This document shows, piece after piece, positions 1-9,018 of a stretch of DNA of 64,000 bases (positions are counted from its first letter, which is position 1; the number at the start of each line of letters is the position of its first letter). A program made the translations under genes and the position numbers. The notes under the pieces were generated by a model that searched no databases, was not told the DNA's origin, and worked only from the letters and a program-made list of their open reading frames with translations. Where the stretch lies: the NCBI GenBank assembly GCA_017480785.1, contig JAFURZ010000003.1:1-64000 (forward strand), in the 5' to 3' direction. This DNA is from Bacteroidales bacterium (lineage in GTDB: Bacteria; Bacteroidota; Bacteroidia; Bacteroidales; P3).

Positions 1-5
1 CGTAA

Positions 6-21
6 ACAGCCTTCGGGCTGT
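6..21. terminator. Small hairpin at the left edge
   Basis: ACAGCC-TTCG-GGCTGT forms a 6-bp stem with a stable UUCG-type loop. No clear T-run follows, and the gene it would terminate lies outside the window. It is only a possible terminator. Confidence 0.3.
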
Positions 22-37
22 CTCAAATCCGGTTTAA

Positions 38-175
38 AAACGTGTTATCAACGTGTTAGGTCCGACTGCAGTCGGACCATCCTCGGAGTTGAGTCGGAGT
101 TGTTACGGAGTTGTTACGGAGGGGAGGCGGGGGTGCCCGGCGGATGGGTCGTGCGCGACCTAATCGCTCTCCCGA
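38..175. repeat. Dispersed palindromic element, family A copy 1
   Basis: The stretch holds a perfect 20-bp palindrome (59-78, centre CTGCAG). Three and a half units of CGGAGTTGWKW-type sequence follow, starting at 84, 95, 106 and 117, exactly 11 bp apart. A hairpin GGTCG-TGCG-CGACC lies at 147-160. A second copy in the same orientation lies at 31370-31503, with the same 88-bp spacing from palindrome to hairpin. It sits just upstream of the DUF4175 gene and probably forms part of its leader. Function is unknown. Confidence 0.85.
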
Positions 176-242
176 CGAGTTGGGGAAAAGTTGTCCGCTG
201 CCGTGCAATAATCGGCAGGGTTTGCCGTTATCATTTATTACG

Positions 243-3200
243 ATGGCCAGACCGGACGATATTCTGCAGGCGCTCGACGCCTTTATCAGGAAGTACTACA
301 AGAACCTCCTGCTGCGGGGCGTGCTGTGTGCCGTGGGCATCGTGGTGACGCTGTTTCTGGCGGTGGTGCTGCTGGAGCATTTCGGTTGGCTGTCGCCCGT
401 GGTCAGGGGGTTGCTCTTCTGGCTGGGTCTGGCGGCGGTGGCGGCGGTGACGGGCTGGCTGGTGGTGCGGCCGCTGCTGAAGATGCAGGGGCTGGGGCGC
501 CGCATCAGCCGTGCCGATGCCGCCCGCATCATCGGGCGACACTTCCCTGAGGTGAGCGACAAGCTGCTGAACCTGCTGCAGCTGATGGGAACGGAGAACG
601 GAGAACGGAGAGCGGAGAGTGGAGAACGGAGAACGGAGAGTGGAGAGCGGAGAGAGAACGGAGATTTATTGTTGGCGGCTATCGAGCAGAAGTCGGTGCG
701 GCTGAGGCCAGTGCCGATGCTCAACGCCATCAACCTGAAGGCCAACCGCAGATACCTGAAGTATGCTCTGCCGCCCTTGGCGGTGCTGGCGGCGCTGCTG
801 CTGACGGCGCCGCGGGTGGTCACCGAGCCGACGAAGCGCATAGCCCACTACCAGACGGTGTATGAGCGGCCGGCGCCGTTTGCCTTCCGCATCCTCAACG
901 AAGACCTGTCGGCCCAGCAGGGGGCTGACTATGAGCTGCGGGTGACCACCGAGGGCGAGGCGCAGCCTGCCGAGGTGAGCATCGACATTGAAGGGCGCCG
1001 CCACCGCATGCGGGCCGACCGCGGGGTGTTCTCCTTCAGCTTCAACAAGCTGCAGCGGTCGCAGACGTTCCGCCTGGAGGGCGGCGGGGTGACCTCGCCG
1101 GAGTACCGGCTGGAGGTGGTTCCCAACCCGCAGGTGGTGTCGTTCCGCATGGTGATGGTCTACCCTGCCTACACGGGCCGGCCGTCCGAGACGCTGGTGG
1201 GGCTCGGCGACGCCGCGGTGCCCGAGGGCACGGTGGTGCGCTGGCTGTTCCAGGCGCGCGACGCCGACACGCTGCGGTTTGGCGTGGAGAGCGGAGAGTG
1301 GAGGGTGGAGAACGTGCTGTTGCAGGACGGGCGCGCGGAGGTGAGCCGGCGGGTGATGGAGAATGCAGACTATGCCTTCAGCGTGAGCCGCGGTGCCGTG
1401 GGGTCGGACACGCTGCGCTATTCGCTGTCGGCCATCAAGGACGCGGTGCCGATGATAGCGGTCGAGGAGGTGGAGGATTCGCTGCATCCCGACCGGCGGC
1501 TGTTCCGTGGCCGCGTGAAGGATGATTACGGCTTCACCAGGCTCGTTTTCATCCACCGGACGACCAACGCCAAGGACACGACGCGAAACACGCTCAGCGA
1601 GGCCGAAATAGCCCTGACGCCGGGCGAGGCGGCCCAGGAGTTCTTCTTCTCGTTCAACACCGCCGGGCTGGCGCTGGCGCCGGGCGACGCGCTGGACTAC
1701 TGGTTCGAGGTGAGCGACAACGACGCCATACACGGCCCCAAGACGGCCCGCTCGCAGGTGTTCGAGGTGAAGATTCCGTCGGAGGAGGAGCTGGAGCAAC
1801 TGCTGGAGCAGCAGTCGGCCGACGTGAGGCAGAGCGCCGACGCCCAGATGGGCGAGCTGCAGCGCCTGCAGGAGAAAATCAACGAGATGATGAAGAAGCT
1901 GGTCGACAAGAAGGAACTCGACTGGCAGGACCGCAAGGACCTGGAGCAGATTCGCGACAAGCAGCGGCAGGTGAAGGAGATGATGCAGCAGATGCAGCGG
2001 CAGATAGAGGAGAACAACCGGCTGGAGCAGCGCTTCCGCGAGCAGAGCGAACAGCTGATGGAGAAGCAGCGCGAGCTGGACCGCCTGATGAACGAGGTGA
2101 TGGACGAGAAGATGAAGGAGACGATGGCCGAGATAGAGCGCATGATGCAGGAGCTTGACAAGAAGAAGGTGCAGCAGCAGCTGGAGCAGCTGAAGATGGA
2201 CAATGCCGAGTTGGAGCGGCAGCTGGACCAGAACATAGAGCTTATGAAGCGCCTGGAGATGGAGAAGCGGGTGGAGCAGACCATACAGAAGATGGACCGC
2301 CTGGCCGAGGAGCAGCGCGAGCTGGGCCGCGAGACCGAGCAGGCCAAAGGCAAGGAGAGCGAGCAATTGCAGCAGAAACAAAAAGAGCTGGCCGACCGCT
2401 TCCAACAGATGAAGCAGGATATCGACCAGCTCAAACAAGATTATAAAGAACTTGACCCCGGGACCGACTTCCGCGTGCCCACCGACCTCGAGCAGCAGGT
2501 GGAGCAGCACCAGCAGGGGGCCCAGCAGCAGATGCAACAGGGGAAAAACAAAAAGGCCTCGCAGTTGCAACTGGAGGCCGCTGATGATATGGAGAAGCTC
2601 AGCGAGGCGCTGGCTGAGGCGCAGCTCGACGCCGAGCAACAGGACCTGGCCGAGGATGCCGAGCAGGTGCGCCAACTGCTGAAGAACCTGGTGCATCTCT
2701 CGTTCAACCAGGAAGAGCTCATCGACGAGCTGAAGACTATCTACATCGCCGACCCGCGCTACCAGACGGTCATCACACGTCAGAACCGCGTGAAGGACGA
2801 CTTCCGCAATGTGGAGGATTCGCTCCACGCCATGGCCCGGCGCCAGCTGCAGGTGGCCTCGGCCATCACCAAGGAACTCGGTGCCGCCGACGCCAATATT
2901 GCCCGTTCGCTCAGCGGCTTGCTCGACATGAACCAAAGCTTCTACGGGAGCTATAGGAACACGCAGGCGGCCACGTCGATGCAGTACAGCATGACGTCGC
3001 TCAACAACCTGGCCCTCATCCTGGCCGAGAGCCTCGACCAGATGCAGAACCAGATGCGACAGAACGCACAGAAGAAGAAGAACGGGCAGTGCAAGAACCC
3101 CGGCAAGAGCAGCAGCATGTGCCCCAATCCAGGCAACGGCAAGCCGTCGCCCAAGTCGATGCGCCAGATGCAAGAGGAGCTGAACCGGCAGATGGAGGCC

Positions 3201-3698
3201 CTGCGCAAGCAGCTCGACAAGCAGGGCAACAAGCCCGGCGGGCGCCATCAGCTGGGGCAGGGACAGCAGATGAGCGAGGAGTTTGCCCGCATGGCGGCGC
3301 AGCAGGAGATGATACGCCGCATGATGCAGCAATACGGACAGGAGATGAAGTCGGCCAGTGGCGGCGACCCCAAGCTGGCGCGCGAAATCGACCAGATGAT
3401 GCGCCAGATGGAGCAGACCGAGACCGACCTCGTGAACCGCACCATCACCCGCCAGACCATCCAGCGTCAGCAGCAAATCCTCACCCGCCTCCTGGAACAC
3501 GAGCGGGCCGAGATGCAGCGCGAGAAGGAAGAGCGCCGTGAGAGCCATGAGGCCGGCGACCTCTACAGTCAGCCCTCGCCCGCCGAGTTGGAGCGCTACC
3601 GTCGACAGCTGCAGCCGTCGGCCGACCCGCTACGTACCCTCCCCCCTACCCTGCAGCCTTATTACCGTCAGAAAGTCAGCGACTTCTTCTATCGGTAG
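243..3698 (+). CDS. DUF4175 family large coiled-coil membrane protein
   Basis: A 1151-residue protein of unknown function, conserved in Bacteroidota. Two membrane helices lie near residues 22-72 and a third near 180-198. An Ig-like/beta-rich extracytoplasmic part follows up to about residue 510. A very long Gln/Glu/Lys/Met-rich coiled coil then runs from about 515 to 1100. The ATG at 243 (MARPDDIL) is preferred over an upstream in-frame ATG at 111, which would be translated from the family A repeat. Residues about 119-141 are an in-frame tract of GERRxES repeats encoded by a 7-bp tandem repeat, and a shorter tract of the same repeat lies at 1284-1315. Both look like insertions in an otherwise conserved gene. 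The family assignment is by overall architecture and is fairly sure; the role is unknown. Confidence 0.85.
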   Translation: MARPDDILQALDAFIRKYYKNLLLRGVLCAVGIVVTLFLAVVLLEHFGWLSPVVRGLLFWLGLAAVAAVTGWLVVRPLLKMQGLGRRISRADAARIIGRHFPEVSDKLLNLLQLMGTENGERRAESGERRTESGERRENGDLLLAAIEQKSVRLRPVPMLNAINLKANRRYLKYALPPLAVLAALLLTAPRVVTEPTKRIAHYQTVYERPAPFAFRILNEDLSAQQGADYELRVTTEGEAQPAEVSIDIEGRRHRMRADRGVFSFSFNKLQRSQTFRLEGGGVTSPEYRLEVVPNPQVVSFRMVMVYPAYTGRPSETLVGLGDAAVPEGTVVRWLFQARDADTLRFGVESGEWRVENVLLQDGRAEVSRRVMENADYAFSVSRGAVGSDTLRYSLSAIKDAVPMIAVEEVEDSLHPDRRLFRGRVKDDYGFTRLVFIHRTTNAKDTTRNTLSEAEIALTPGEAAQEFFFSFNTAGLALAPGDALDYWFEVSDNDAIHGPKTARSQVFEVKIPSEEELEQLLEQQSADVRQSADAQMGELQRLQEKINEMMKKLVDKKELDWQDRKDLEQIRDKQRQVKEMMQQMQRQIEENNRLEQRFREQSEQLMEKQRELDRLMNEVMDEKMKETMAEIERMMQELDKKKVQQQLEQLKMDNAELERQLDQNIELMKRLEMEKRVEQTIQKMDRLAEEQRELGRETEQAKGKESEQLQQKQKELADRFQQMKQDIDQLKQDYKELDPGTDFRVPTDLEQQVEQHQQGAQQQMQQGKNKKASQLQLEAADDMEKLSEALAEAQLDAEQQDLAEDAEQVRQLLKNLVHLSFNQEELIDELKTIYIADPRYQTVITRQNRVKDDFRNVEDSLHAMARRQLQVASAITKELGAADANIARSLSGLLDMNQSFYGSYRNTQAATSMQYSMTSLNNLALILAESLDQMQNQMRQNAQKKKNGQCKNPGKSSSMCPNPGNGKPSPKSMRQMQEELNRQMEALRKQLDKQGNKPGGRHQLGQGQQMSEEFARMAAQQEMIRRMMQQYGQEMKSASGGDPKLAREIDQMMRQMEQTETDLVNRTITRQTIQRQQQILTRLLEHERAEMQREKEERRESHEAGDLYSQPSPAELERYRRQLQPSADPLRTLPPTLQPYYRQKVSDFFYR
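588..664 (+). repeat. In-frame heptamer tandem repeat (GGAGARY) inside DUF4175 gene
   Basis: About ten units of a 7-bp motif (GGAGAAC, GGAGAGC, GGAGAGT) run head to tail. Three units make 21 bp, or seven codons, so the reading frame stays open and encodes a period-7 Gly-Glu-Arg-Arg-x-x-Ser peptide. The tract falls between two membrane-anchored segments. Confidence 0.9.
1284..1315 (+). repeat. Second short GGAGARY heptamer tract in DUF4175 gene
   Basis: About four units (GGAGAGC, GGAGAGT, GGAGGGT, GGAGAAC) of the same 7-bp repeat as at 588-664 recur about 650 bp downstream in the same gene. They encode VESGEWRVEN in frame. Confidence 0.75.
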
Positions 3699-3706
3699 AA
3701 AAAAGA

Positions 3707-3738
3707 TTTGCATAATTCGGATTTTTTGCGTATCTTTG
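3707..3738 (+). promoter_or_regulatory. Bacteroidota-type promoter for the anti-sigma-type ATPase
   Basis: TTTG at 3707-3710, a 20-bp spacer, then TATCTTTG at 3731-3738, 25 bp before the start codon. This matches the -33/-7 consensus of Bacteroidota housekeeping sigma factor promoters well. Confidence 0.75.
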
Positions 3739-3762
3739 TAAACTGATTTTACCCATGCCACT

Positions 3763-4209
3763 ATGACGGAACAATTTGTCATACAGTCTGATATTGCCCT
3801 TATGCCCTCGGTCGAGGAGCGTCTGTTTCACTTCTGCCACCTCTGTCATGTGGGCAACTACTACTCGGCCGTCAGCGTGGCGGCAATGCAAGCGGTGGAG
3901 AATGCCATCGTGCACGGCAACAAATCCGACCCTGCCAAGACCGTGTCGTTGACCATGGGTACCTGTCGGGGCGGCTTCTTTGTCGAGGTGGCCGACCAGG
4001 GTGAAGGATTCGACAGCGAGAGCTTCGTCGACCCACTATCGGTCGACGGGGAGGGTATCTTTATTATGCGAAGGCTCGCCGACCGGTTGACGTTCGCGGA
4101 CGGTGGTCGGACGGTAAGGCTCGAATTCGATGTGGCGGGTATCGACCCTGCCGACGCATTGGAGCGCGTCGCCATCCTTCGTGCACATTGTGCCATGGTG
4201 TCGGTATGA
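3763..4209 (+). CDS. Anti-sigma regulatory factor-like serine kinase (RsbW/SpoIIAB-type ATPase)
   Basis: A 148-residue single-domain GHKL ATPase. The N box is visible as QAVENAIVHGN (about residues 46-56), the G1 box as DQGEGFD (about 79-85), and the G2-like segment as GEGIFIMRRLADRL (about 96-109). There is no sensor or transmembrane part, as expected for RsbW/SpoIIAB proteins, which phosphorylate anti-anti-sigma partners or sequester sigma factors. No sigma factor or STAS protein is adjacent, so the partner is unknown. It has its own strong promoter. In Bacteroidota such orphan genes are common upstream of ybeY and mnmG. Confidence 0.8.
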   Translation: MTEQFVIQSDIALMPSVEERLFHFCHLCHVGNYYSAVSVAAMQAVENAIVHGNKSDPAKTVSLTMGTCRGGFFVEVADQGEGFDSESFVDPLSVDGEGIFIMRRLADRLTFADGGRTVRLEFDVAGIDPADALERVAILRAHCAMVSV

Positions 4210-4344
4210 CCGGTCAACCTCGTTTTCCGTGGCTCAAGGAGCACTCCCGCCCTGCCCTGGCTCGAATGCGGCGGCTATTTTGAGGAATAATCCAGTTTGT
4301 TTTCGGTGTATTGAATTAATAATCAGTTATATAGGTAGAAATAA

Positions 4345-4776
4345 ATGGCTATTCGGTTTTCGACACAATCTGTAAATTTCGAGCTTCCCGAACCCGAAAA
4401 GGTGCGTCGGTGGATTGCGGAAGTGATTCAACGCCGCCAAATGACCGTCGGCAATATCAATTATCTTTTTTGCGACGATGAGTACCTCCTTGGCGTCAAT
4501 CAACAGTACCTCCAGCATGACACCTACACTGACATTATCACTTTCGACTATGTGGCCGGCACGCTTGTGTCGGGCGACATCTTGATTAGTGTCGAGAGGG
4601 TGCGGGAGAATGCCCGACTGTTCGATGTTTCATTCGAGCAGGAGTTGAGGCGTGTCGTCATTCATGGGGTGTTGCATCTCCTTGGCCAGGGTGACAAGAG
4701 CGAAGCTGAAGCGGCCGAGATGCGCCGCCTCGAAGGGGAGGCCCTGGCGGAGTGGGAACGGTTGTTTCACGTGTAA
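4345..4776 (+). CDS. ybeY: Endoribonuclease YbeY, rRNA maturation factor
   Basis: A 143-residue UPF0054 protein that takes part in 16S rRNA 3'-end maturation and ribosome quality control. The zinc-binding signature is HGVLHLLGQGDKSEAEA, near residue 110. The first two histidines (HxxxH) are present, but the third, usually in GxxH/GYDH, is replaced (QGDK). Many Bacteroidota members show a similar K-D variant. The start ATG at 4345 follows an A-rich stretch. It precedes mnmG by 24 bp, so the two are probably cotranscribed. Confidence 0.9.
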   Translation: MAIRFSTQSVNFELPEPEKVRRWIAEVIQRRQMTVGNINYLFCDDEYLLGVNQQYLQHDTYTDIITFDYVAGTLVSGDILISVERVRENARLFDVSFEQELRRVVIHGVLHLLGQGDKSEAEAAEMRRLEGEALAEWERLFHV

Positions 4777-4800
4777 CGAATAGTCTAATCATCATATTCT

Positions 4801-6669
4801 ATGCAGTTTGAGCAGTACGACATAGTGGTTGTGGGTGCAGGGCACGCAGGCGCAGAGGCGGCGGCAGCAGCGGCTCGCCTCGGCAGCAGGGTGCTCTTGG
4901 TGACACAGATGTTCGACACCATTTGTCAGATGTCGTGTAATCCCGCCATGGGCGGGGTGGCTAAGGGGCAGATAGTCCGCGAGGTGGATGCTCTGGGTGG
5001 TTGGAGTGGCATCGTCACCGACCGCTCCGCCATACAGTTCCGTATGCTCAACCAGTCAAAGGGCCCCGCCATGTGGAGCCCCCGCGCACAATGCGACCGT
5101 ATGCTCTTCTCGCTCAACTGGCGTCAGGTGCTCGAGTCAATCCCGAACCTTGCCCTCTGGCAAGACGAGGTGGTGGCACTGATGCTCGATGGGCAGCGCA
5201 TTGGTGGTGTCGTCACCCGTATGGGTCATCGCATTCCTGCCCGCGCAGTGGTGCTCACCAGCGGCACTTTCCTTAACGGCACTATCTATATCGGAACAGA
5301 GAGCTGGAGTGGTGGCAGGGTGGGGGAGGCCCCGGCGGTGGGGCTGAGTGACCAGTTGCGTGAATTGGGGTTCGAGGTGCAACGGCTCAAGACGGGTACC
5401 CCTGTACGCGTCGACGGACGCACCATCGACTTCTCCCGTCTGAAAGAGCAGCCCGGCGACGAATGCCCGGCCAAGTTCTCCTTTTCCGACACCGCCCCGC
5501 TTCGGGAGCAACGCTCGTGCTACTTGGCCAATACCAATTTGCGTACGCACGATATTCTCCGTACCGGATTTGCCCAGTCTCCGATGTTCACGGGGCGCAT
5601 ACAAGGGCGCGGACCGCGCTACTGCCCTTCCATTGAGGATAAGATAGACCGCTTTGCCGACAAGGACCACCACCAGCTCTTTGTGGAGCCCGAAGGATGG
5701 CATTCACAGTCCTGGTACCTCAACGGATTCTCATCGTCGTTGCCGTTGGAGGTACAACTCGAGGCGCTCCACAGCATCGAGGGCTTTGAACATGCCCGCA
5801 TATTCAAGCCGGGCTATGCCATAGAGTATGACTACTTCCCTCCGACGCAGTTGGGCTATACCCTTGAAACCAAGAGGGTAGAGAACCTCTATTTTGCCGG
5901 TCAGGTTAACGGCACGACGGGCTACGAGGAGGCTGCATGCCAAGGCCTTATGGCCGGCGCCAATGCCGCCTTGAAGCTACAGGGGCGTGTTCCGTTCGTG
6001 CTCTCGCGTTCGCAGGCGTATATTGGTGTGCTTATCGACGACCTCGTCACCAAAGGGGTTGACGAGCCCTACCGGATGTTCACCTCGCGGGCGGAATACC
6101 GCATCCTGCTGCGGCAGGACAATGCCGACCAGCGCCTCACGCCCATGGCCCATGCTATCGGTCTGGCCGACGACGGACGAATGCGCAGGGTGGAGGAGAA
6201 GCAACGGCAAATAGCCGGCCTGATATCACTTGTCAGAGAGACGTCCGTCGTGCCATCGGAGGTCAATCCGTGGCTCGAAGAGCACCAATCGGCAACGCTG
6301 AGCCAGCGGGTACACTTAGATTCGCTATTATTACGTCCCGAACTGACCCTCAGTCAGTTGGCCGAAGTGTCGCCTGCTGTGGCTGACATGATGGCATCGT
6401 TTCCTGATGAGGTCAATCAGGAGGTCGAGACGGAAATCAAATACCAGCGTTACATAGAGAAAGAACGCGAGGTGGCTTCACGACTCCTCAAGTTCGAAGA
6501 TGTCTTGCTGCCGGCCGATTATGATTATTTCCAGTTGCAGGCCCTCAGCTACGAATGCCGCGAGAAACTCAACCGCTACCATCCGGCCACGCTGGGGCAA
6601 GCTTCGCGCATCAGTGGGGTTTCTCCGGCCGACCTCTCTGTACTCCTTCTGACCTTCGCTCACAAGTAG
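4801..6669 (+). CDS. mnmG: tRNA uridine-5-carboxymethylaminomethyl modification enzyme MnmG (GidA)
   Basis: A 622-residue FAD-dependent enzyme. With MnmE it installs the cmnm5 group on U34 of several tRNAs. The N-terminal dinucleotide-binding motif VVGAGHAGAEAA is at residues 10-21. The two GidA signatures are visible as GPAMWSPRAQCDR (about 88-100) and QVNGTTGYEEAACQGL (about 368-383). Length is normal and the protein ends in the helical tRNA/MnmE-binding domain. The tRNA-dihydrouridine synthase follows after only 4 bp, so a tRNA-modification operon is likely. Confidence 0.97.
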   Translation: MQFEQYDIVVVGAGHAGAEAAAAAARLGSRVLLVTQMFDTICQMSCNPAMGGVAKGQIVREVDALGGWSGIVTDRSAIQFRMLNQSKGPAMWSPRAQCDRMLFSLNWRQVLESIPNLALWQDEVVALMLDGQRIGGVVTRMGHRIPARAVVLTSGTFLNGTIYIGTESWSGGRVGEAPAVGLSDQLRELGFEVQRLKTGTPVRVDGRTIDFSRLKEQPGDECPAKFSFSDTAPLREQRSCYLANTNLRTHDILRTGFAQSPMFTGRIQGRGPRYCPSIEDKIDRFADKDHHQLFVEPEGWHSQSWYLNGFSSSLPLEVQLEALHSIEGFEHARIFKPGYAIEYDYFPPTQLGYTLETKRVENLYFAGQVNGTTGYEEAACQGLMAGANAALKLQGRVPFVLSRSQAYIGVLIDDLVTKGVDEPYRMFTSRAEYRILLRQDNADQRLTPMAHAIGLADDGRMRRVEEKQRQIAGLISLVRETSVVPSEVNPWLEEHQSATLSQRVHLDSLLLRPELTLSQLAEVSPAVADMMASFPDEVNQEVETEIKYQRYIEKEREVASRLLKFEDVLLPADYDYFQLQALSYECREKLNRYHPATLGQASRISGVSPADLSVLLLTFAHK

Positions 6670-6673
6670 AGTT

Positions 6674-7642
6674 ATGTTCTTGAATCTCCCTGAAAAAGAC
6701 TGCCTGATAGGTCTCTCGCCGATGGACGATATCACAGACCTCCCGTTCCGTGAACTGTGCAAAGAGTATGGTGCCGACGTGGTGGTCACCGAGTTTATCG
6801 CCTCTGAAGCCCTTAACCGTGACGCCGAGAAGAGCTTCCGGAAGATGCGCTTCACCGAGCGGCAACGTCCCGTCGGCATACAGATATTTGGTGCCGACGA
6901 GGGGGAGTTGCTGCGATGTCTCGATGTGGTGGAGCAGGCCGAGCCCGACTTCATTGACATCAACTGGGGCTGTCCGGTACGCAAGGTGGCGGGACGCGGA
7001 GCGGGTTCAGGCATCCTCCAGGATATTCCTAAGATGCTTGGAATCACCGAGAAGATTGTCAAAAGGGCCCAATTGCCCGTCACGGTCAAGACCAGGCTGG
7101 CCTATAATGCCGATTCTATGATGGTTACAGACTTTGCCGAGGCGCTTCAGGATACGGGTATCGCAGCCCTCGCTATTCACGGACGCACTAAAAGCCAGAT
7201 GTATAGCGGTTCCGCCGACTGGACCATGATAGGGGAGGTGAAGAACAACCCAAGGATACATATCCCCATCTTCGGCAACGGGGATGTCACAACAGCCGCC
7301 CAAGCCCTTGAAAGCAAGAGGTGTTACGGTGTAGATGGCATACTCATCGGTCGTGGAGCCATCGGAAACCCTTGGATATTTGAACAGTGCGTACGATTGT
7401 TTCACGGGGAACAGGAGCGAGAGGTGTCGGTAGGGGAGAGGGTAGAGGTCTGCCGCCGGCATCTACAGATGGCCATCGATTTCAAGGGAGAGCGTACCGC
7501 TATCTTCGAGATGCGCAAGCATTATGGCAACTACTTCCGCGGGCTATACAACTTCAAACCCTTCCGCCTTGCCCTCGTCGCCACTCCCACGGCGGACGCC
7601 ACCTTCGAGGTGCTCGACCGCATCAAGGAACACTACAGGTAA
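6674..7642 (+). CDS. tRNA-dihydrouridine synthase (Dus family, DusB-like)
   Basis: A 322-residue FMN-dependent TIM-barrel enzyme that reduces specific uridines in tRNA. The Dus signature INWGCPVRKVAGRGAG (about residues 96-111) holds the catalytic Cys, and AIHGRTKSQMYSG with the phosphate-binding GNGD segment is typical. It follows mnmG by 4 bp. Subfamily assignment (DusB-like) is less certain than family. It is convergent with the exonuclease gene, with only 16 bp between the stop codons. Confidence 0.93.
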   Translation: MFLNLPEKDCLIGLSPMDDITDLPFRELCKEYGADVVVTEFIASEALNRDAEKSFRKMRFTERQRPVGIQIFGADEGELLRCLDVVEQAEPDFIDINWGCPVRKVAGRGAGSGILQDIPKMLGITEKIVKRAQLPVTVKTRLAYNADSMMVTDFAEALQDTGIAALAIHGRTKSQMYSGSADWTMIGEVKNNPRIHIPIFGNGDVTTAAQALESKRCYGVDGILIGRGAIGNPWIFEQCVRLFHGEQEREVSVGERVEVCRRHLQMAIDFKGERTAIFEMRKHYGNYFRGLYNFKPFRLALVATPTADATFEVLDRIKEHYR

Positions 7643-7658
7643 GAAACGGTAGTCCCGT

Positions 7659-8162
7659 TTAAAGAATTTTCAGGGCGATGGCGGCACAGGCCTCGGCATC
7701 GGCCAGGGCATGGTGATGATGTTCCAGCGAATAGCCGCAGGCTTCGCAGACGGTGTGCAGCTGGTGGTTGGGCAACCCACGCAGCTTGTGGCGTGAGGCA
7801 CGCAGGGTGTCATAAAACACATATCCCGGCCAGTCCATCCGATAGACTTGCATCACTGCCCGCAGGCAGCCTTCGTCGAACATGGCGTTGTGTGCCACCA
7901 GCGGCAGTCCCTCGATGAGGGGCTCCACCTTGTGCCATACCGTCGGGAACACCTCTGCGTCATCGGTGTCTTCCGGCCCCAGCCCGTGCACCCGCCGGCA
8001 GAACCAGGCGTAGTAGTTCGGCTCGGGTTGGATGAGGCTGTAGAACGTGTCGGTCACCTCGCCTCCGCGCACCACCACCACGCCGACGCTGCACACGCTG
8101 CTCCGGCATCCATTGGCTGTCTCAAAATCTATCGCCGCAAAATCCTGCATACTTTCCTGCAT
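7659..8162 (-). CDS. DnaQ-like 3'-5' exonuclease (DEDDh)
   Basis: A 167-residue single-domain exonuclease. All three motifs are intact: Exo I as AIDFETANG (DxE, about residues 10-18), Exo II as AHNAMFDEG (about 92-100), and Exo III as HHALADAEA with the H-x4-D pair (about 151-159). This resembles the epsilon-like exonucleases that stand alone without a polymerase. An alternative ATG four codons in (8150) is also plausible. A predicted promoter at 8392-8425 would give it a leader of more than 200 nt. Confidence 0.85.
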   Translation of the reverse strand: MQESMQDFAAIDFETANGCRSSVCSVGVVVVRGGEVTDTFYSLIQPEPNYYAWFCRRVHGLGPEDTDDAEVFPTVWHKVEPLIEGLPLVAHNAMFDEGCLRAVMQVYRMDWPGYVFYDTLRASRHKLRGLPNHQLHTVCEACGYSLEHHHHALADAEACAAIALKIL

Positions 8163-8568
8163 TCACTACACAGTGAACTTGCGTGGATAGAAACGACAAC
8201 GTGGCTGGATTATTGTATGAACCCTGTAATAATATTAGACGGGAACAACCCGTCTCCGTGGAAAGGTCCAGGGGGCAAATAATCTTTTTCTTTTAAGCTT
8301 CGGTGATGCATACTGCACACCACTCTGCTATCCTATCTACTCAATATGTCAAACAACTTTCGGATATCGACCATCGGCCGATGACCACGGACAAATATAA
8401 GGGTGTTTTGCCAAAAACGCCAAAATCGACCCAAAAAAGTACGCAACTTTCCCCAAAAGGGCATCAACTTTCCCATTGCGCCCAGTAGCCTCCCTGTTGC
8501 CAAATACACATATTTTCTATTTTTTTCTTCTCGGGCAATATTACTAACCTTGGTTCGTTATAAAAAGC
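8163..8568. other. Intergenic region, 406 bp, divergent leaders of exonuclease and smpB
   Basis: No convincing coding region. It contains a 7-bp stem hairpin (AGACGGG-AACAA-CCCGTCT, near 8239-8257) and a minus-strand promoter near 8392. An AT-rich stretch precedes smpB. Local GC is below that of the flanking genes. No tRNA or tmRNA fold was recognised. Confidence 0.5.
8392..8425 (-). promoter_or_regulatory. Predicted promoter toward the exonuclease gene
   Basis: On the minus strand, TTTTG (8421-8425) and TATATTTG (8392-8399) are separated by 21 bp, an acceptable -33/-7 spacing. The predicted transcript has a leader of roughly 230 nt that includes the hairpin at 8239-8257. Confidence 0.5.
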
Positions 8569-9018
8569 ATGGAGAAGAATATCATAGAGATAAAGAACAA
8601 GAGGGCGGCGTACGAGTACTTCTTATTGGACGAGTACACTGCCGGCATTGTGCTGATGGGGAGCGAAATCAAGAGCATCCGTGAGGGGAAGGCCAACCTC
8701 AGCGACGCGTGGTGCACCTTTGTGGGCAACGAGCTGTTTGTGCGCGATATGCACATATCAGAATACAAGTTCGGCAGCTACTGGGGCCATCAGGCCAAGC
8801 GCGACCGCAAACTCCTGCTCAACCGGCGTGAATTGAGGAAACTGCAGAACAAAATCAAAGAGCGCGGCTATACCATCGTGCCGGAGTTGCTTTATGTCAA
8901 TCCGCAGGGATATGCCAAGCTGACGATAGCCCTGGCCAAGGGTAAGCATCACTATGACAAGCGCGAGACCATCAAGGCCAAGGACTCGCGCCGCGATATG
9001 GAAAGGGAGCTGGCATGA
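8569..9018 (+). CDS. smpB: SsrA-binding protein SmpB
   Basis: A 149-residue partner of tmRNA in trans-translation, which rescues stalled ribosomes. The family core is clear: [38 protein letters not shown] and the basic C-terminal tail [16 protein letters not shown]. Length is normal. Its last codons overlap the start of the aspartate kinase gene (ATGA, 9015-9018), so the two are translationally coupled, although functionally unrelated. tmRNA itself is not in the window. Confidence 0.97.
   Translation: MEKNIIEIKNKRAAYEYFLLDEYTAGIVLMGSEIKSIREGKANLSDAWCTFVGNELFVRDMHISEYKFGSYWGHQAKRDRKLLLNRRELRKLQNKIKERGYTIVPELLYVNPQGYAKLTIALAKGKHHYDKRETIKAKDSRRDMERELA

Noticed and set aside
666-3548. A 960-codon open frame antisense to the DUF4175 gene
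   Set aside because: It is a Leu/His-rich mirror of the GC-rich, Gln/Glu-rich coiled coil, with no start signal and no recognisable domain. Many similar antisense frames occur, for example at 39258-40727, 41117-43498, 49145-51727 and 61786-63804.
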